Below are positions 25,366 through 33,909 of a stretch of 64,000 nucleotides of DNA, piece after piece. Position numbers and translations under genes: made by a program. Each line of letters opens with the position of its first letter. Position 1 is the stretch's first letter. This stretch comes from Xylanibacter ruminicola (GTDB taxonomy: Bacteria; Bacteroidota; Bacteroidia; Bacteroidales; Bacteroidaceae): NCBI RefSeq assembly GCF_900107775.1, contig NZ_FNRF01000004.1:1-64000 (forward strand), given 5' to 3'. The notes under the pieces are model-generated. The model made no database searches. It saw nothing but the letters and a program-made list of their open reading frames with translations, and had not been told where the DNA came from.

Positions 25366-27525
25366 TTAATCCTCGTCCTTCATCTCTTCCTCATGCTGCT
25401 TGATCAGTGCCTGCTGGATATCGTTTGGCACAAGCTCGTAGCTTGAGAAGCTGGTGGTGAACGATGCACGACCACCGGTGATAGAACTGAGGGCGATAGA
25501 GTAGCTTGAGAGTTCCTTGAGAGGAATCTTAGCACTCAGCTTCTGATAGCCTGCCTCAGAATCCATACCCATGATGATGGCACGACGGCCCTGCAGGTCG
25601 CTCATCACATCACCCATGTAGTCGCCAGGAACAAGCACCTCGAGATCGTAGATAGGCTCGAGCACCTTTGGACCGGCCTCCTTAAAGGCAGCCGAGAAGG
25701 CGTTACGGGCAGCAAGCATAAACGAAAGCTCGTTAGAATCAACCGGGTGCATCTTACCATCGTAAACAATCACGCGAACGTCGCGAGCATAAGAACCGGT
25801 GAGTGGGCCCTGCTCCATGCGCTCCATGATACCCTTAAGGATAGCAGGCATGAAACGCATATCGATAGCACCACCTACAACCGAGTTGATGAATACCAGC
25901 TTGCCACCCCAGTCGAGGGTAATCTCTTCCTTACCCTTGATGTTCATCTTGAACTCCTGACCGTTGATCTTGAACGATGTAGGATCGGGCATGCCCTCGG
26001 TGTAAGGTTCTACAATCAGGTGAACCTCACCGAACTGACCGGCACCACCCGACTGTTTCTTATGACGATAGTCGGCACGAGCCATCTTAGTGATAGTCTC
26101 ACGATAAGGAATCTTTGGCTCGATATACTCGATCTGGATCTTCTCGTTGTTCTCCATACGCCACTTCAAGGTACGCAGGTGGAACTCACCCTGACCATGA
26201 ACAATAATCTGGCGCAACTCCTTCGACTGCTCAACAACCCATGTAGGATCCTCCTGACGCATCTTCTGCAGAGCGGTCATCATCTTCTCGGTCTCGCTCT
26301 CGTTAACAGCCTTGATGGCACGAGAGAACTTAGAGTTAGGATACTTAATGAAGTTGAACTTATTCTCGACATCCTTACCATTCAAGGTGTTACCAGTCTT
26401 TACATCCTTGAGCTTAACGGTACAACCGATATCGCCAGCTACCAGCTGATCAACCTGAATACGGTTGGCACCGGCACAAGCGTAGATAGTACCCATGCGC
26501 TCCTTTGAACCACGATCGGCATTGGTAAAGTCGTCGCCGCTCTTAACGGTACCGCTCATTACCTTGAAGTAAGATACCTCGCCAATATGGGGCTCAACAC
26601 CTGTCTTGAAGAAATAGAGTGATGTTGGTGCGCTAGCGTCGGCAGGAACATCCTGACCTGCAGCATTCTGGATAACAGGCATATCGCTTACAAAAGGAAC
26701 CACGTTACCCAAGAACTCCATCAAGCGGCGAACACCCATGTCCTTACCTGCACAAACGCAGAATACAGGGAATATACTGCGTGTTACCATACCCTTACGG
26801 ATACCCTCACGCATCTCGTCCTCGCTCAGGTCCTCGCTCTCAAAGAACTTCTCCATCAGTGTATCGTCGCCAGCGGCAGCAGCCTCAACCAGCTTTGTCT
26901 TCATCTCCTTAGCCTTCTCCAGCTGATCTGCTGGGATATCCTCGATGATAGGAGCACCACCCTCGGGTTTCCAAGAGTACTTCTTCATCAGGAGCACATC
27001 GATAACAGCATTGAAGCCAGGACCTGTGGCGATAGGATACTGAACGGGAACACAGTTAGGACCGTAGATCTCCTTGAGCTGATTGAGAATCTGATCGAAG
27101 TCGCAGTTCTCGCGATCCAGCTGGTTAACCAGGAAGATAACGGGTTTCTTGAGTTTCTCGGTATTGCGGAAGGCATTCATCGTCCCTACCTCGGGGCCAT
27201 ACTGACCGTTGATAAGAATAACAGCCTGATCGGTTACGTTCATAGCAGTAATAGAACCACCTACGAAGTCATCAGAACCTGGGCAGTCGATGATGTTAAG
27301 CTTCTTGTTGTTCCATTCTACATGAAAAACAGTTGAGAACACCGAGTAGCCATATTCCTGCTCAACAGGGAAGTAGTCGCTCATGGTGTTCTTACTCTCT
27401 ACAGAACCGCGGCGCTTGATGATGCCTGCTTCGTAGACCATACTTTCGGCAAGAGTTGTCTTGCCGCTACCCGCACTGCCAATGAGTGCAATGTTTTTGA
27501 TTTCGTTAGTTTGATATACTTTCAT
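25366..27525 (-). CDS. fusA2: EF-G paralogue (EF-G2 type)
   Basis: 719 aa with all five EF-G domains. The P-loop is GSAGSGKT (16-23) and the NKxD motif is NQLD. The G3 motif reads DCPGSDDF (80-87), where EF-G has DTPGHVDF, so the catalytic histidine is Ser84. The switch I RGIT becomes YGYS. These changes argue for little or no GTPase activity. As I recall, Bacteroides thetaiotaomicron EF-G2 is a GTPase-deficient translocase induced by carbon starvation and needed in the gut; this is its likely counterpart. A tetracycline ribosomal-protection protein is less likely. It has a non-consensus promoter and its own terminator. Confidence 0.88.
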   Translation of the reverse strand: MKVYQTNEIKNIALIGSAGSGKTTLAESMVYEAGIIKRRGSVESKNTMSDYFPVEQEYGYSVFSTVFHVEWNNKKLNIIDCPGSDDFVGGSITAMNVTDQAVILINGQYGPEVGTMNAFRNTEKLKKPVIFLVNQLDRENCDFDQILNQLKEIYGPNCVPVQYPIATGPGFNAVIDVLLMKKYSWKPEGGAPIIEDIPADQLEKAKEMKTKLVEAAAAGDDTLMEKFFESEDLSEDEMREGIRKGMVTRSIFPVFCVCAGKDMGVRRLMEFLGNVVPFVSDMPVIQNAAGQDVPADASAPTSLYFFKTGVEPHIGEVSYFKVMSGTVKSGDDFTNADRGSKERMGTIYACAGANRIQVDQLVAGDIGCTVKLKDVKTGNTLNGKDVENKFNFIKYPNSKFSRAIKAVNESETEKMMTALQKMRQEDPTWVVEQSKELRQIIVHGQGEFHLRTLKWRMENNEKIQIEYIEPKIPYRETITKMARADYRHKKQSGGAGQFGEVHLIVEPYTEGMPDPTSFKINGQEFKMNIKGKEEITLDWGGKLVFINSVVGGAIDMRFMPAILKGIMERMEQGPLTGSYARDVRVIVYDGKMHPVDSNELSFMLAARNAFSAAFKEAGPKVLEPIYDLEVLVPGDYMGDVMSDLQGRRAIIMGMDSEAGYQKLSAKIPLKELSSYSIALSSITGGRASFTTSFSSYELVPNDIQQALIKQHEEEMKDED

Positions 27526-27563
27526 ATCGTTTCAGTTTTAGGTGAATACTAATTTATCGGGCA

Positions 27564-27594
27564 CTAAATTACTGATTTTTTGAGAAAACACCAA
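27564..27594 (-). promoter_or_regulatory. Candidate promoter for EF-G2 gene
   Basis: TTG (27592-27594), 20-base spacer, TAATTTAG (27564-27571). The -7 box departs from TAnnTTTG at its seventh base, as might suit an activator-dependent promoter. Confidence 0.45.
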
Positions 27595-27624
27595 AAGATT
27601 CTTTTAAATATTAAACTAAATTAG

Positions 27625-27632
27625 TAATTTTG
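27625..27632 (+). promoter_or_regulatory. Promoter -7 box for hemW
   Basis: TAATTTTG ends eight bases before ATG 27641, so the mRNA would begin at or just before the start codon. Confidence 0.5.
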
Positions 27633-27640
27633 CGCCCAAA

Positions 27641-28753
27641 ATGGCAGGTTTATACGTACATATTCCGTTTTGTAGCAGCCGATGTGTGTACTGCGGCTTC
27701 TATTCTACCACGGGGCTGGCGCTTCGCGAACGGTATGTTGATGCCATTTGCCAGGAGATGAGCACCCGCCCACAGACCGAGGGCGAACGTATCGGTACCA
27801 TCTATCTTGGCGGCGGCACACCCAGTCAACTGTCGATCGCGCAACTGCAGAAAATCTTCCTATATATATATAAGGTGTATACGGTAGCCGACGATGCCGA
27901 AGTGACCATCGAGGTGAATCCGGATGACGTGACACCCGAATTGGCTGCCGCCCTGCAGCAAATGCCCATCAACCGCGTGAGCATGGGCGCACAGACATTT
28001 AACGATGAACGGCTGCATTTTCTGCGTCGCCGTCACTCATCAACCCAGGTACATCAGGCTGTGGAAACCTTGCGCCAGGCGGGATTCCAGAATATCAGCA
28101 TCGACCTGATGTACGGCTTTCCCAACCAGACACTTGAAGAATGGCAGGCGGATATCGACGAGGCGCTGCAGCTGAACGTGGAGCATATCTCTACCTACTG
28201 TCTGATGTACGAAGAGGGCACCCCACTCTACCGGTTATTAGAGCAAGGCAAGGTGGCCGAGATTGACGAGGAGTTAGAGCGAAAGATGTACTTTACATTA
28301 ATAAACAGCTTGGAATCAGCAGGTTATGAGCATTACGAGATATCAAACTTTGCCCATCCGGGCTATCGTTCGCGCCATAACAGCAGCTACTGGAAAGGCA
28401 TACCGTATATCGGTATCGGTGCCGCCGCCCACTCGTTCGACATCCAAACACGCAGCTGGAACGTGGCCGATATCCAGCAGTACATCACCGCTATGGAACA
28501 AGGCGAGCGATGTTTTGAGGCAGAGACGCTAGACGAGGACACACGCTATAACGATGCCGTGACCGTGGCCCTGCGCACTTGCGAAGGCTTGGACCTGAGC
28601 ACGCTGACCGACCAACAGCGCACCTACTGTCTGAAAAACGCCCAGCGCCATCTGGAGGCGGGATTGCTGAAACTAACCGACCAAAAAATATCGCTCACAA
28701 AAGAAGGACTCTTTGTAAGCGATATGATTATGAGCGACCTAATGCTGGTTTAA
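27641..28753 (+). CDS. hemW: HemW-like radical SAM heme chaperone
   Basis: 370 aa. Starts MAGLYVHIPFCSSRCVYCGF, with the CxxxCxxC cluster motif at about 11-18. GGGTPSQL, EVNPDDVT and YEISNFA blocks follow. HemW proteins were once annotated as oxygen-independent coproporphyrinogen oxidases; HemN-type oxidases carry an extra cysteine in CxxxCxxCxC which is absent here (CSSRCVYCGF). It overlaps the convergent lipoprotein gene by four bases. An AT-rich palindrome using rare codons lies at 27859-27875. Confidence 0.93.
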   Translation: MAGLYVHIPFCSSRCVYCGFYSTTGLALRERYVDAICQEMSTRPQTEGERIGTIYLGGGTPSQLSIAQLQKIFLYIYKVYTVADDAEVTIEVNPDDVTPELAAALQQMPINRVSMGAQTFNDERLHFLRRRHSSTQVHQAVETLRQAGFQNISIDLMYGFPNQTLEEWQADIDEALQLNVEHISTYCLMYEEGTPLYRLLEQGKVAEIDEELERKMYFTLINSLESAGYEHYEISNFAHPGYRSRHNSSYWKGIPYIGIGAAAHSFDIQTRSWNVADIQQYITAMEQGERCFEAETLDEDTRYNDAVTVALRTCEGLDLSTLTDQQRTYCLKNAQRHLEAGLLKLTDQKISLTKEGLFVSDMIMSDLMLV

Positions 28754-29682
28754 AGCTTCAGGCGTTTGATGGCGAAGTAGAAGTAAGCTATCAGCAACGG
28801 ATAGCCCACATAATACAAGGTAGTGATGCTGAACACCACGTAGATAACAGCACAAACAGCTGCCAAACCTACCAGATACATGATGGCCTCACCCAGGGGC
28901 AAACGGTGGTACACATCATCGATGGTTGCTAACGACCAGATAATGAGCGCCCATACCGACGAAATGAATACGCCCAGCCAGAACGGCAACGCAAACGGAT
29001 TGAGCGAGGGATGATAATAGAAATGTCGCCAGGTTTCGGGGGCAAACAGCTGGATGCTACTATACAGCACTGCCGACGAGGCTATGAGCAGACAGAGCGC
29101 TGTGGGATAGAACGAGGCGATATCATTAAAATGCACAATCTTACAACCCTTACGCATCAGGCGGCGCAAACCATAAGCGGCACCCGTGAGTACGCAGAAG
29201 GCCATAAACACCAACAGGTGCTTATCAGAGAAGTAATCGATAAACTGACTGATAGGATCATCAGGCGACACCTTTGAGAGAAGTTCGTTTTCGTGTACCC
29301 ATCCAAAGGTAAGCTGATCGCGTGCCACCTTTACCCAAATGGAATCGATGGTATCGGTGGGTACCGTCTTGATATCGGCCACCACCACATGTTCGTTGCG
29401 GCGCAGAGTAATAGAATCCTTCTTCATCTCCTCGCCCATCGACTCGAGCTCGAACGTTACCACATCGGGCACCGACATATCCTCGGGCTGCTGCTCAACC
29501 ACCACCAGCGAATCGCCCGTTACCACAAAATTGTAGTTCTGGGTGTAATGATGGGTGGTGTAGAACGAGATTGAGTCGAGCTGCTGCTCGGTCAGATCCC
29601 AGGCATCGGGTGTGATGGGGCCACGGTTATAGCAGCCACATAACAGGATGGAGACGAACAGGAGACTAACGAGTCGACGCAT
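28750..29682 (-). CDS. Polytopic lipoprotein of unknown function
   Basis: 310 aa. The signal peptide has lipobox LLCGC, a soluble region (about 20-155) including a possible SH3-like strand set (VKVARDQLTFGWVHENEL), then five hydrophobic segments up to the C-terminus. A lipidated N-terminus with a polytopic C-terminus points to the inner membrane. It is last in the metA operon and overlaps the U32 gene by 17 bases. I do not recognise a family. Confidence 0.7.
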   Translation of the reverse strand: MRRLVSLLFVSILLCGCYNRGPITPDAWDLTEQQLDSISFYTTHHYTQNYNFVVTGDSLVVVEQQPEDMSVPDVVTFELESMGEEMKKDSITLRRNEHVVVADIKTVPTDTIDSIWVKVARDQLTFGWVHENELLSKVSPDDPISQFIDYFSDKHLLVFMAFCVLTGAAYGLRRLMRKGCKIVHFNDIASFYPTALCLLIASSAVLYSSIQLFAPETWRHFYYHPSLNPFALPFWLGVFISSVWALIIWSLATIDDVYHRLPLGEAIMYLVGLAAVCAVIYVVFSITTLYYVGYPLLIAYFYFAIKRLKL

Positions 29683-31450
29683 AGACGTTCATCTGACAAT
29701 GTTGACAATCAAACTCAAGACGGAAACGGCGTCCATCGCCTAATACGAGAGAAAGCGGTTCGTGCCATGTGGGGCGCTTGCCGCCACGCTTTACACAGTA
29801 GCCCAACGAATAACGGATGCAATGACGGCACTGCATGATAGGTCCGTTGCCACCTTTCAGCTCATAGGCCGAAAGCTCATCGGTACCATAGAAGGCTGCC
29901 GACTGACGGTTGGAGATGTTATTCTGATAACTCAGCTTGTCTACACCTGGATTAGCACCCACCTTGGCCTGCTTTACCTGGCGCTGGGGCTGCACAAGGG
30001 CCTCGGCCAACTGGCGGCGCATATCGGTGAGCTGACTGTTGGGGATGAAATAATTAAAATCATCGGGTACGTTCACCTCCTGACACTCATAGATGGTATC
30101 GCCCAGCTTTGAGAGCTGACGAACCAGATTCTCGCGAGGCGACTTCTGGGCTATCTGGTGCTCGGCCGCAAAATGTACCGTTACACCATCGGCACTTAAC
30201 TCAAAACCATCAGCCACAGCACGCAAGGCTATGCTTACAGGAATCTTACGCGTAGCGCTGGGCTTAGAGAGAATACGCTCGAACTCTTGATCGTTGTTAC
30301 GATAGAGCGACATGCCCGGGCGCAAACCGGCAGGCATCTTAAAAGGATAGATGCGGTTACCCACCACACGGTTAGCACGAAAACCTTCGAACTGGCGGTC
30401 CTGATTCAGGAAGCACAAGCCGTCGCCATTAGCAAAGCTGGCGGTACCGGCCACATTAAAGCTATCGTGACGAATCTCCTTAACCTTACCCACAAACTCG
30501 CCCACAGCCTTTGGTGTATCGAACGAGGCGATATTGGGCTGACGACCGTTCATAAAGTAAGTGGTGTAGCCGCGGTTAAACGTACGATTGAGATTGGGCG
30601 TAAACGTATATTCGCAACGGCCCTTCGACGCACGACAATACTGATCGGCATGCTTACGGATAAAGGCGTTAAGGCGCTCGCTATAGGCAGCGGTAACGTT
30701 CTTAACGTAAGTAACATCCTTCAGGCGCCCCTCGATCTTAAACGATACGGCACCCGCCTCAATGAGTTTATCCAGATTATCGCTCTGGTTCATATCCTTG
30801 AGCGAGAGCAGGTAACGCTCGTGTTCAATCTCTACCCCATCAGCATCGACCAACGAGAAACGCATGCGACAGAACTGGGCACACTCACCACGGTTGGCGC
30901 TACGCTGGAAACAGTGCTGTGATGCATAGCAGATGCCCGAATAGCTGACGCACAAAGCACCGTGCACAAACACCTCGAGTTCGATATCAGGCACCTCGCG
31001 ATGAATCTCGGCAATCTCTTCGGCCGAGAGCTCACGCGCCAGAACGGCACGCGAAAAACCTACCTGCTTGAGCCAACGTACCTTGTCGGCAGTGCGGTTA
31101 TCGGTCTGCGTAGAAGCGTGAATCTCGAAAGGCTTATCCTGCATAAACTGCAGCAAGCCCATATCCTGCACCAGGATGGCATCAACACCAATCCCGGCCA
31201 GCTGGTTAATCAGTTTCTGCGCCTCGTCGAGCTCATGATCATACACAATAGTGTTGAGCGTAACATAGATTCTGGCGCCAAACTGATGGGCATAATCACA
31301 AAGTTGACGAATATCGTCGATACTGTTGCCTACGGCTGCACGGGCGCCAAACTTGGGCGCACCGATATAAACGGCATCGGCACCATGATCGATGGCTGCT
31401 ATGCCGCATGCCAAATTCTTGGCTGGAGCTAAAAGTTCTAATGCAGTCAC
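29666..31450 (-). CDS. U32 family protein, RlhA-like
   Basis: 594 aa. The N-terminal TIM-barrel U32 domain (LELLAPAKNLACGIAAIDHG, GADAVYIG) is followed by the cysteine cluster CVSYSGICYASQHCFQRSANRGECAQFC and by a C-terminal extension with more cysteines (CRHCIRYSLGYC, CQHCQ). E. coli RlhA, of similar plan, hydroxylates 23S rRNA C2501; U32 proteins also include tRNA hydroxylases. A peptidase role is unlikely. The start is GTG 31450: an in-frame stop sits three codons upstream and no ATG fits. It begins five bases after metA. Confidence 0.85.
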   Translation of the reverse strand: MTALELLAPAKNLACGIAAIDHGADAVYIGAPKFGARAAVGNSIDDIRQLCDYAHQFGARIYVTLNTIVYDHELDEAQKLINQLAGIGVDAILVQDMGLLQFMQDKPFEIHASTQTDNRTADKVRWLKQVGFSRAVLARELSAEEIAEIHREVPDIELEVFVHGALCVSYSGICYASQHCFQRSANRGECAQFCRMRFSLVDADGVEIEHERYLLSLKDMNQSDNLDKLIEAGAVSFKIEGRLKDVTYVKNVTAAYSERLNAFIRKHADQYCRASKGRCEYTFTPNLNRTFNRGYTTYFMNGRQPNIASFDTPKAVGEFVGKVKEIRHDSFNVAGTASFANGDGLCFLNQDRQFEGFRANRVVGNRIYPFKMPAGLRPGMSLYRNNDQEFERILSKPSATRKIPVSIALRAVADGFELSADGVTVHFAAEHQIAQKSPRENLVRQLSKLGDTIYECQEVNVPDDFNYFIPNSQLTDMRRQLAEALVQPQRQVKQAKVGANPGVDKLSYQNNISNRQSAAFYGTDELSAYELKGGNGPIMQCRHCIRYSLGYCVKRGGKRPTWHEPLSLVLGDGRRFRLEFDCQHCQMNVYASTR

Positions 31451-31455
31451 TAAGC

Positions 31456-32373
31456 TTACTTAATTTCGTCGATATTATACGGTGTTTCCTGATAAACGTA
31501 ATAGTTTATCCAGTTGTTGTACAGCAGGTTGGCATGTGCACGCCAGGTTACTACTGGGGCGTTATCAGGATTATCATTGCGATAGTAATTCTTTGGCATA
31601 TCCACATCGTCGCGGATACCACGATCACGCTTATACTCATTGTCGAGTGTGTTTGGCGCATACTCCAAGTGACCGGTAATGAAGAACTCACGACCACCGC
31701 GAGCCATCACCATGCTGACACCACTCTCGGGCGATTCGGCCAGCAGCGTAAGCTCAGGGTTGGCCAAAATATCCTCGCGATGTATCTCGGTATGACGACT
31801 GTGAGGCATCATAAACACATCGTCGAACCCACGGAAGATGGGCAGTTTGGTATCTACAGGTATCTGAGGGAAGATGCCGAACATCTTCTTTTCCAAGGGG
31901 TATTTGGGCACACCATAATGGTAATAAAGACCGGCCTGAGCAGCCCAACATATATATAAGGTACTGGTGACGTGGGTTTTGGCCCATGCAAAGATATCGG
32001 TAATCTCGTCCCAGTAGGTTACATCTTCAAAGTCCATCGTCTCTACAGGCGCACCTGTAATAATCATACCATCAAACTTCTCGTTGCGCATCGACTCAAA
32101 GTCGCGATAGAACATCATCATGTGCTCAATCGGCGTGTTCTTAGGGGTATGACTCTTTAACTTCATAAAGTTAATCTCCATCTGCAATGGTGTGTTTGAA
32201 AGCAATCTAACCAGATCGGTCTCTGTGGTTATCTTCAGAGGCATCAGGTTCAGAATCACAATCTTCAGCGGACGGATATCCTGTGTTGTTGCCCGCGAGT
32301 TATCCATCACAAAGATATTCTCGTTCTTCAGAATATCAATAGCGGGCAGTCTGTCTGGTAATCTTAGTGGCAT
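31456..32373 (-). CDS. metA: Homoserine O-acyltransferase MetA (probably acetyl)
   Basis: 305 aa. Activates homoserine for methionine synthesis. The nucleophilic Cys is in ICWAAQAGLYYHYG (about residue 142); the His/Glu partners lie in ITGHLEYAP. The specificity loop reads TGAPVETMDF; the E. coli succinyl enzyme has TGAPLGLV, and Glu at the Gly position is the published mark of acetyl-CoA use. So I read it as homoserine O-acetyltransferase despite the family's usual succinyl name. It begins 21 bases after the PP2C gene and is followed by the U32 gene. Confidence 0.93.
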   Translation of the reverse strand: MPLRLPDRLPAIDILKNENIFVMDNSRATTQDIRPLKIVILNLMPLKITTETDLVRLLSNTPLQMEINFMKLKSHTPKNTPIEHMMMFYRDFESMRNEKFDGMIITGAPVETMDFEDVTYWDEITDIFAWAKTHVTSTLYICWAAQAGLYYHYGVPKYPLEKKMFGIFPQIPVDTKLPIFRGFDDVFMMPHSRHTEIHREDILANPELTLLAESPESGVSMVMARGGREFFITGHLEYAPNTLDNEYKRDRGIRDDVDMPKNYYRNDNPDNAPVVTWRAHANLLYNNWINYYVYQETPYNIDEIK

Positions 32374-32394
32374 TTCTTATTTTTCCTCTCTTTT

Positions 32395-33138
32395 TTAGAA
32401 TTGCAACACACAGCACGACACGTTGTCCAAGCCTCCAGCAGCCACAGCGGCATCGCAGAGGTTATTGGCGTCAGAACCTTCGGCAAGAAGTGTGTAGATA
32501 ATAGAATCGGGCAACATATCGGTCAGGCCGTCGCTGCACAGCATGTAAACATCGCCCTCCTTGATATCGTCGGTTATGTTCACGATATCGATAAACGAGC
32601 TTGTAGCACCGCCACCGATACAGTTAGTGATAACGTTAGAATGCTGCGAAGAGCCGAGCATGTTACTGAGCGAGTGATCGGATGTAAGCTGGGTAAGGTC
32701 GCCATCGCGGAAACGATACAAGCGACTGTCGCCACAGTTCAGTGTATAGAACTTGCCCTCGTAGAAAGCCAAGCCCACCAATGTGGTACCCATACCTTTA
32801 TACTGCTCGTCGGAGCGACCCTTTGAATCAATGATGTTGTTGATGGAGTCTAACCAATCCTCAAACTTATCCTTGAGGGATTCGGGGCTAAGACCTGTGG
32901 GCAGATCGTGAAAATAGAACTCCAGGTTATGCAGTGCATCGCTACTGGCCACATCGCCACGATTATGCCCCCCCATACCATCGGCCACAGCCATGATATA
33001 ACGGTCACTATTGGTCAGGTCTACGCGTGTGCTAAAAGCATCATTCCTCACGAAATGACTGCCAAGCAGCACCATGTCTTCGTTCTGACTACGCACGCAG
33101 CCTACTTTACTGGCTGCTGTCATGTGTATTGTTATCAT
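32395..33138 (-). CDS. PP2C-type Ser/Thr protein phosphatase
   Basis: 247 aa, a soluble minimal PP2C domain. Metal-binding and catalytic blocks are all present: RSQNEDM near 17, VADGMGGHNRGDVAS near 53, GDSRLYRFRDGDL near 136, CSDGLTDML near 206 and LDNVSC at the end. It should remove phosphates placed by the kinase three genes upstream. ATG 33138 is used; ATG 33123 would lose only five residues. It lies 15 bases after the FHA gene, as the last member of the five-gene module. Confidence 0.93.
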   Translation of the reverse strand: MITIHMTAASKVGCVRSQNEDMVLLGSHFVRNDAFSTRVDLTNSDRYIMAVADGMGGHNRGDVASSDALHNLEFYFHDLPTGLSPESLKDKFEDWLDSINNIIDSKGRSDEQYKGMGTTLVGLAFYEGKFYTLNCGDSRLYRFRDGDLTQLTSDHSLSNMLGSSQHSNVITNCIGGGATSSFIDIVNITDDIKEGDVYMLCSDGLTDMLPDSIIYTLLAEGSDANNLCDAAVAAGGLDNVSCCVLQF

Positions 33139-33153
33139 TGTTTTTAAATATTA

Positions 33154-33903
33154 CTATCTTATTACTACTTGAAGGTTGACGTTGGCAATCGACAGCACGT
33201 CGCCATTCTTCAACGGGTTCTCAGTCTCAGGCTGAATAGGATTCTGATTAATCCTGGTACCGTTTGACGAGTTCATATCGATAACAAACCAACCTGCGCC
33301 TGATTTGTACTTGAGCTGGGCATGAATACCCGATACGTACGAATTCTGCTCGAAGAACTGAATGTACGGACCCTTACGGCGACCGATAATGGCACCGTTC
33401 ATAGCTGTGATACGTATATTGAGACTTTCGTTAACCAACGTCATCATCGGCATGCTTGAACGCCCAGCACCTGCCTGAGCTATAGAGATAGCAGGACCTA
33501 CCGATATGCTGGCAGCAATGTTCTGCGCATTGGATGTGCGTGGTGATACAGGCTGCTGCTGTTGTTGTGCTGGTGGTACATTTGCGGCGCGAGATACTGA
33601 GGCACTTGGTGTAACGCTGATGTTAACACCAGGGCGCACAGCTGCCCCTACCCCAGGATTAGCGGTAGGTCTACCCATCGGATTAGCCATCGGGTTGCCC
33701 ATGGGAGTAGCCATGGGATTTGCTCCGGCATTGGCTGCTGCCATGCTACCTGCAGGCAAAGCCATCATGCCGCCGCAACGTGTGCAACGACGTCCAAGCC
33801 CCACATGACCGCACTGCTTACAGAACAGCAACTGCTGTCCACATTGGTCGCAGTAATGTGAATCGTCTTCTATTTCTTCTTTACAAGCTGGACAAATAAT
33901 CAT
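33154..33903 (-). CDS. Zinc-ribbon and FHA-domain protein
   Basis: 249 aa. Two N-terminal zinc ribbons (CPACKEE, CDQC; CKQC, CTRC; within 1-42), a linker of repeated Asn-Pro-Met/Gly turns (about 50-140), and a C-terminal FHA domain. The FHA phospho-threonine-binding residues are in place: GAIIGRRKG, SGIHAQL and SSNGTRIN. It should read threonines phosphorylated by the kinase of the same operon, perhaps its DGTVR repeats. It lies six bases after the AAA+ gene. Confidence 0.92.
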   Translation of the reverse strand: MIICPACKEEIEDDSHYCDQCGQQLLFCKQCGHVGLGRRCTRCGGMMALPAGSMAAANAGANPMATPMGNPMANPMGRPTANPGVGAAVRPGVNISVTPSASVSRAANVPPAQQQQQPVSPRTSNAQNIAASISVGPAISIAQAGAGRSSMPMMTLVNESLNIRITAMNGAIIGRRKGPYIQFFEQNSYVSGIHAQLKYKSGAGWFVIDMNSSNGTRINQNPIQPETENPLKNGDVLSIANVNLQVVIR

Positions 33904-33909
33904 ATTTCG

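Noticed and set aside
29666..31450. Collagenase-type peptidase
   Set aside because: U32 proteins with this cysteine cluster and extension match RNA hydroxylase relatives better than proteases.
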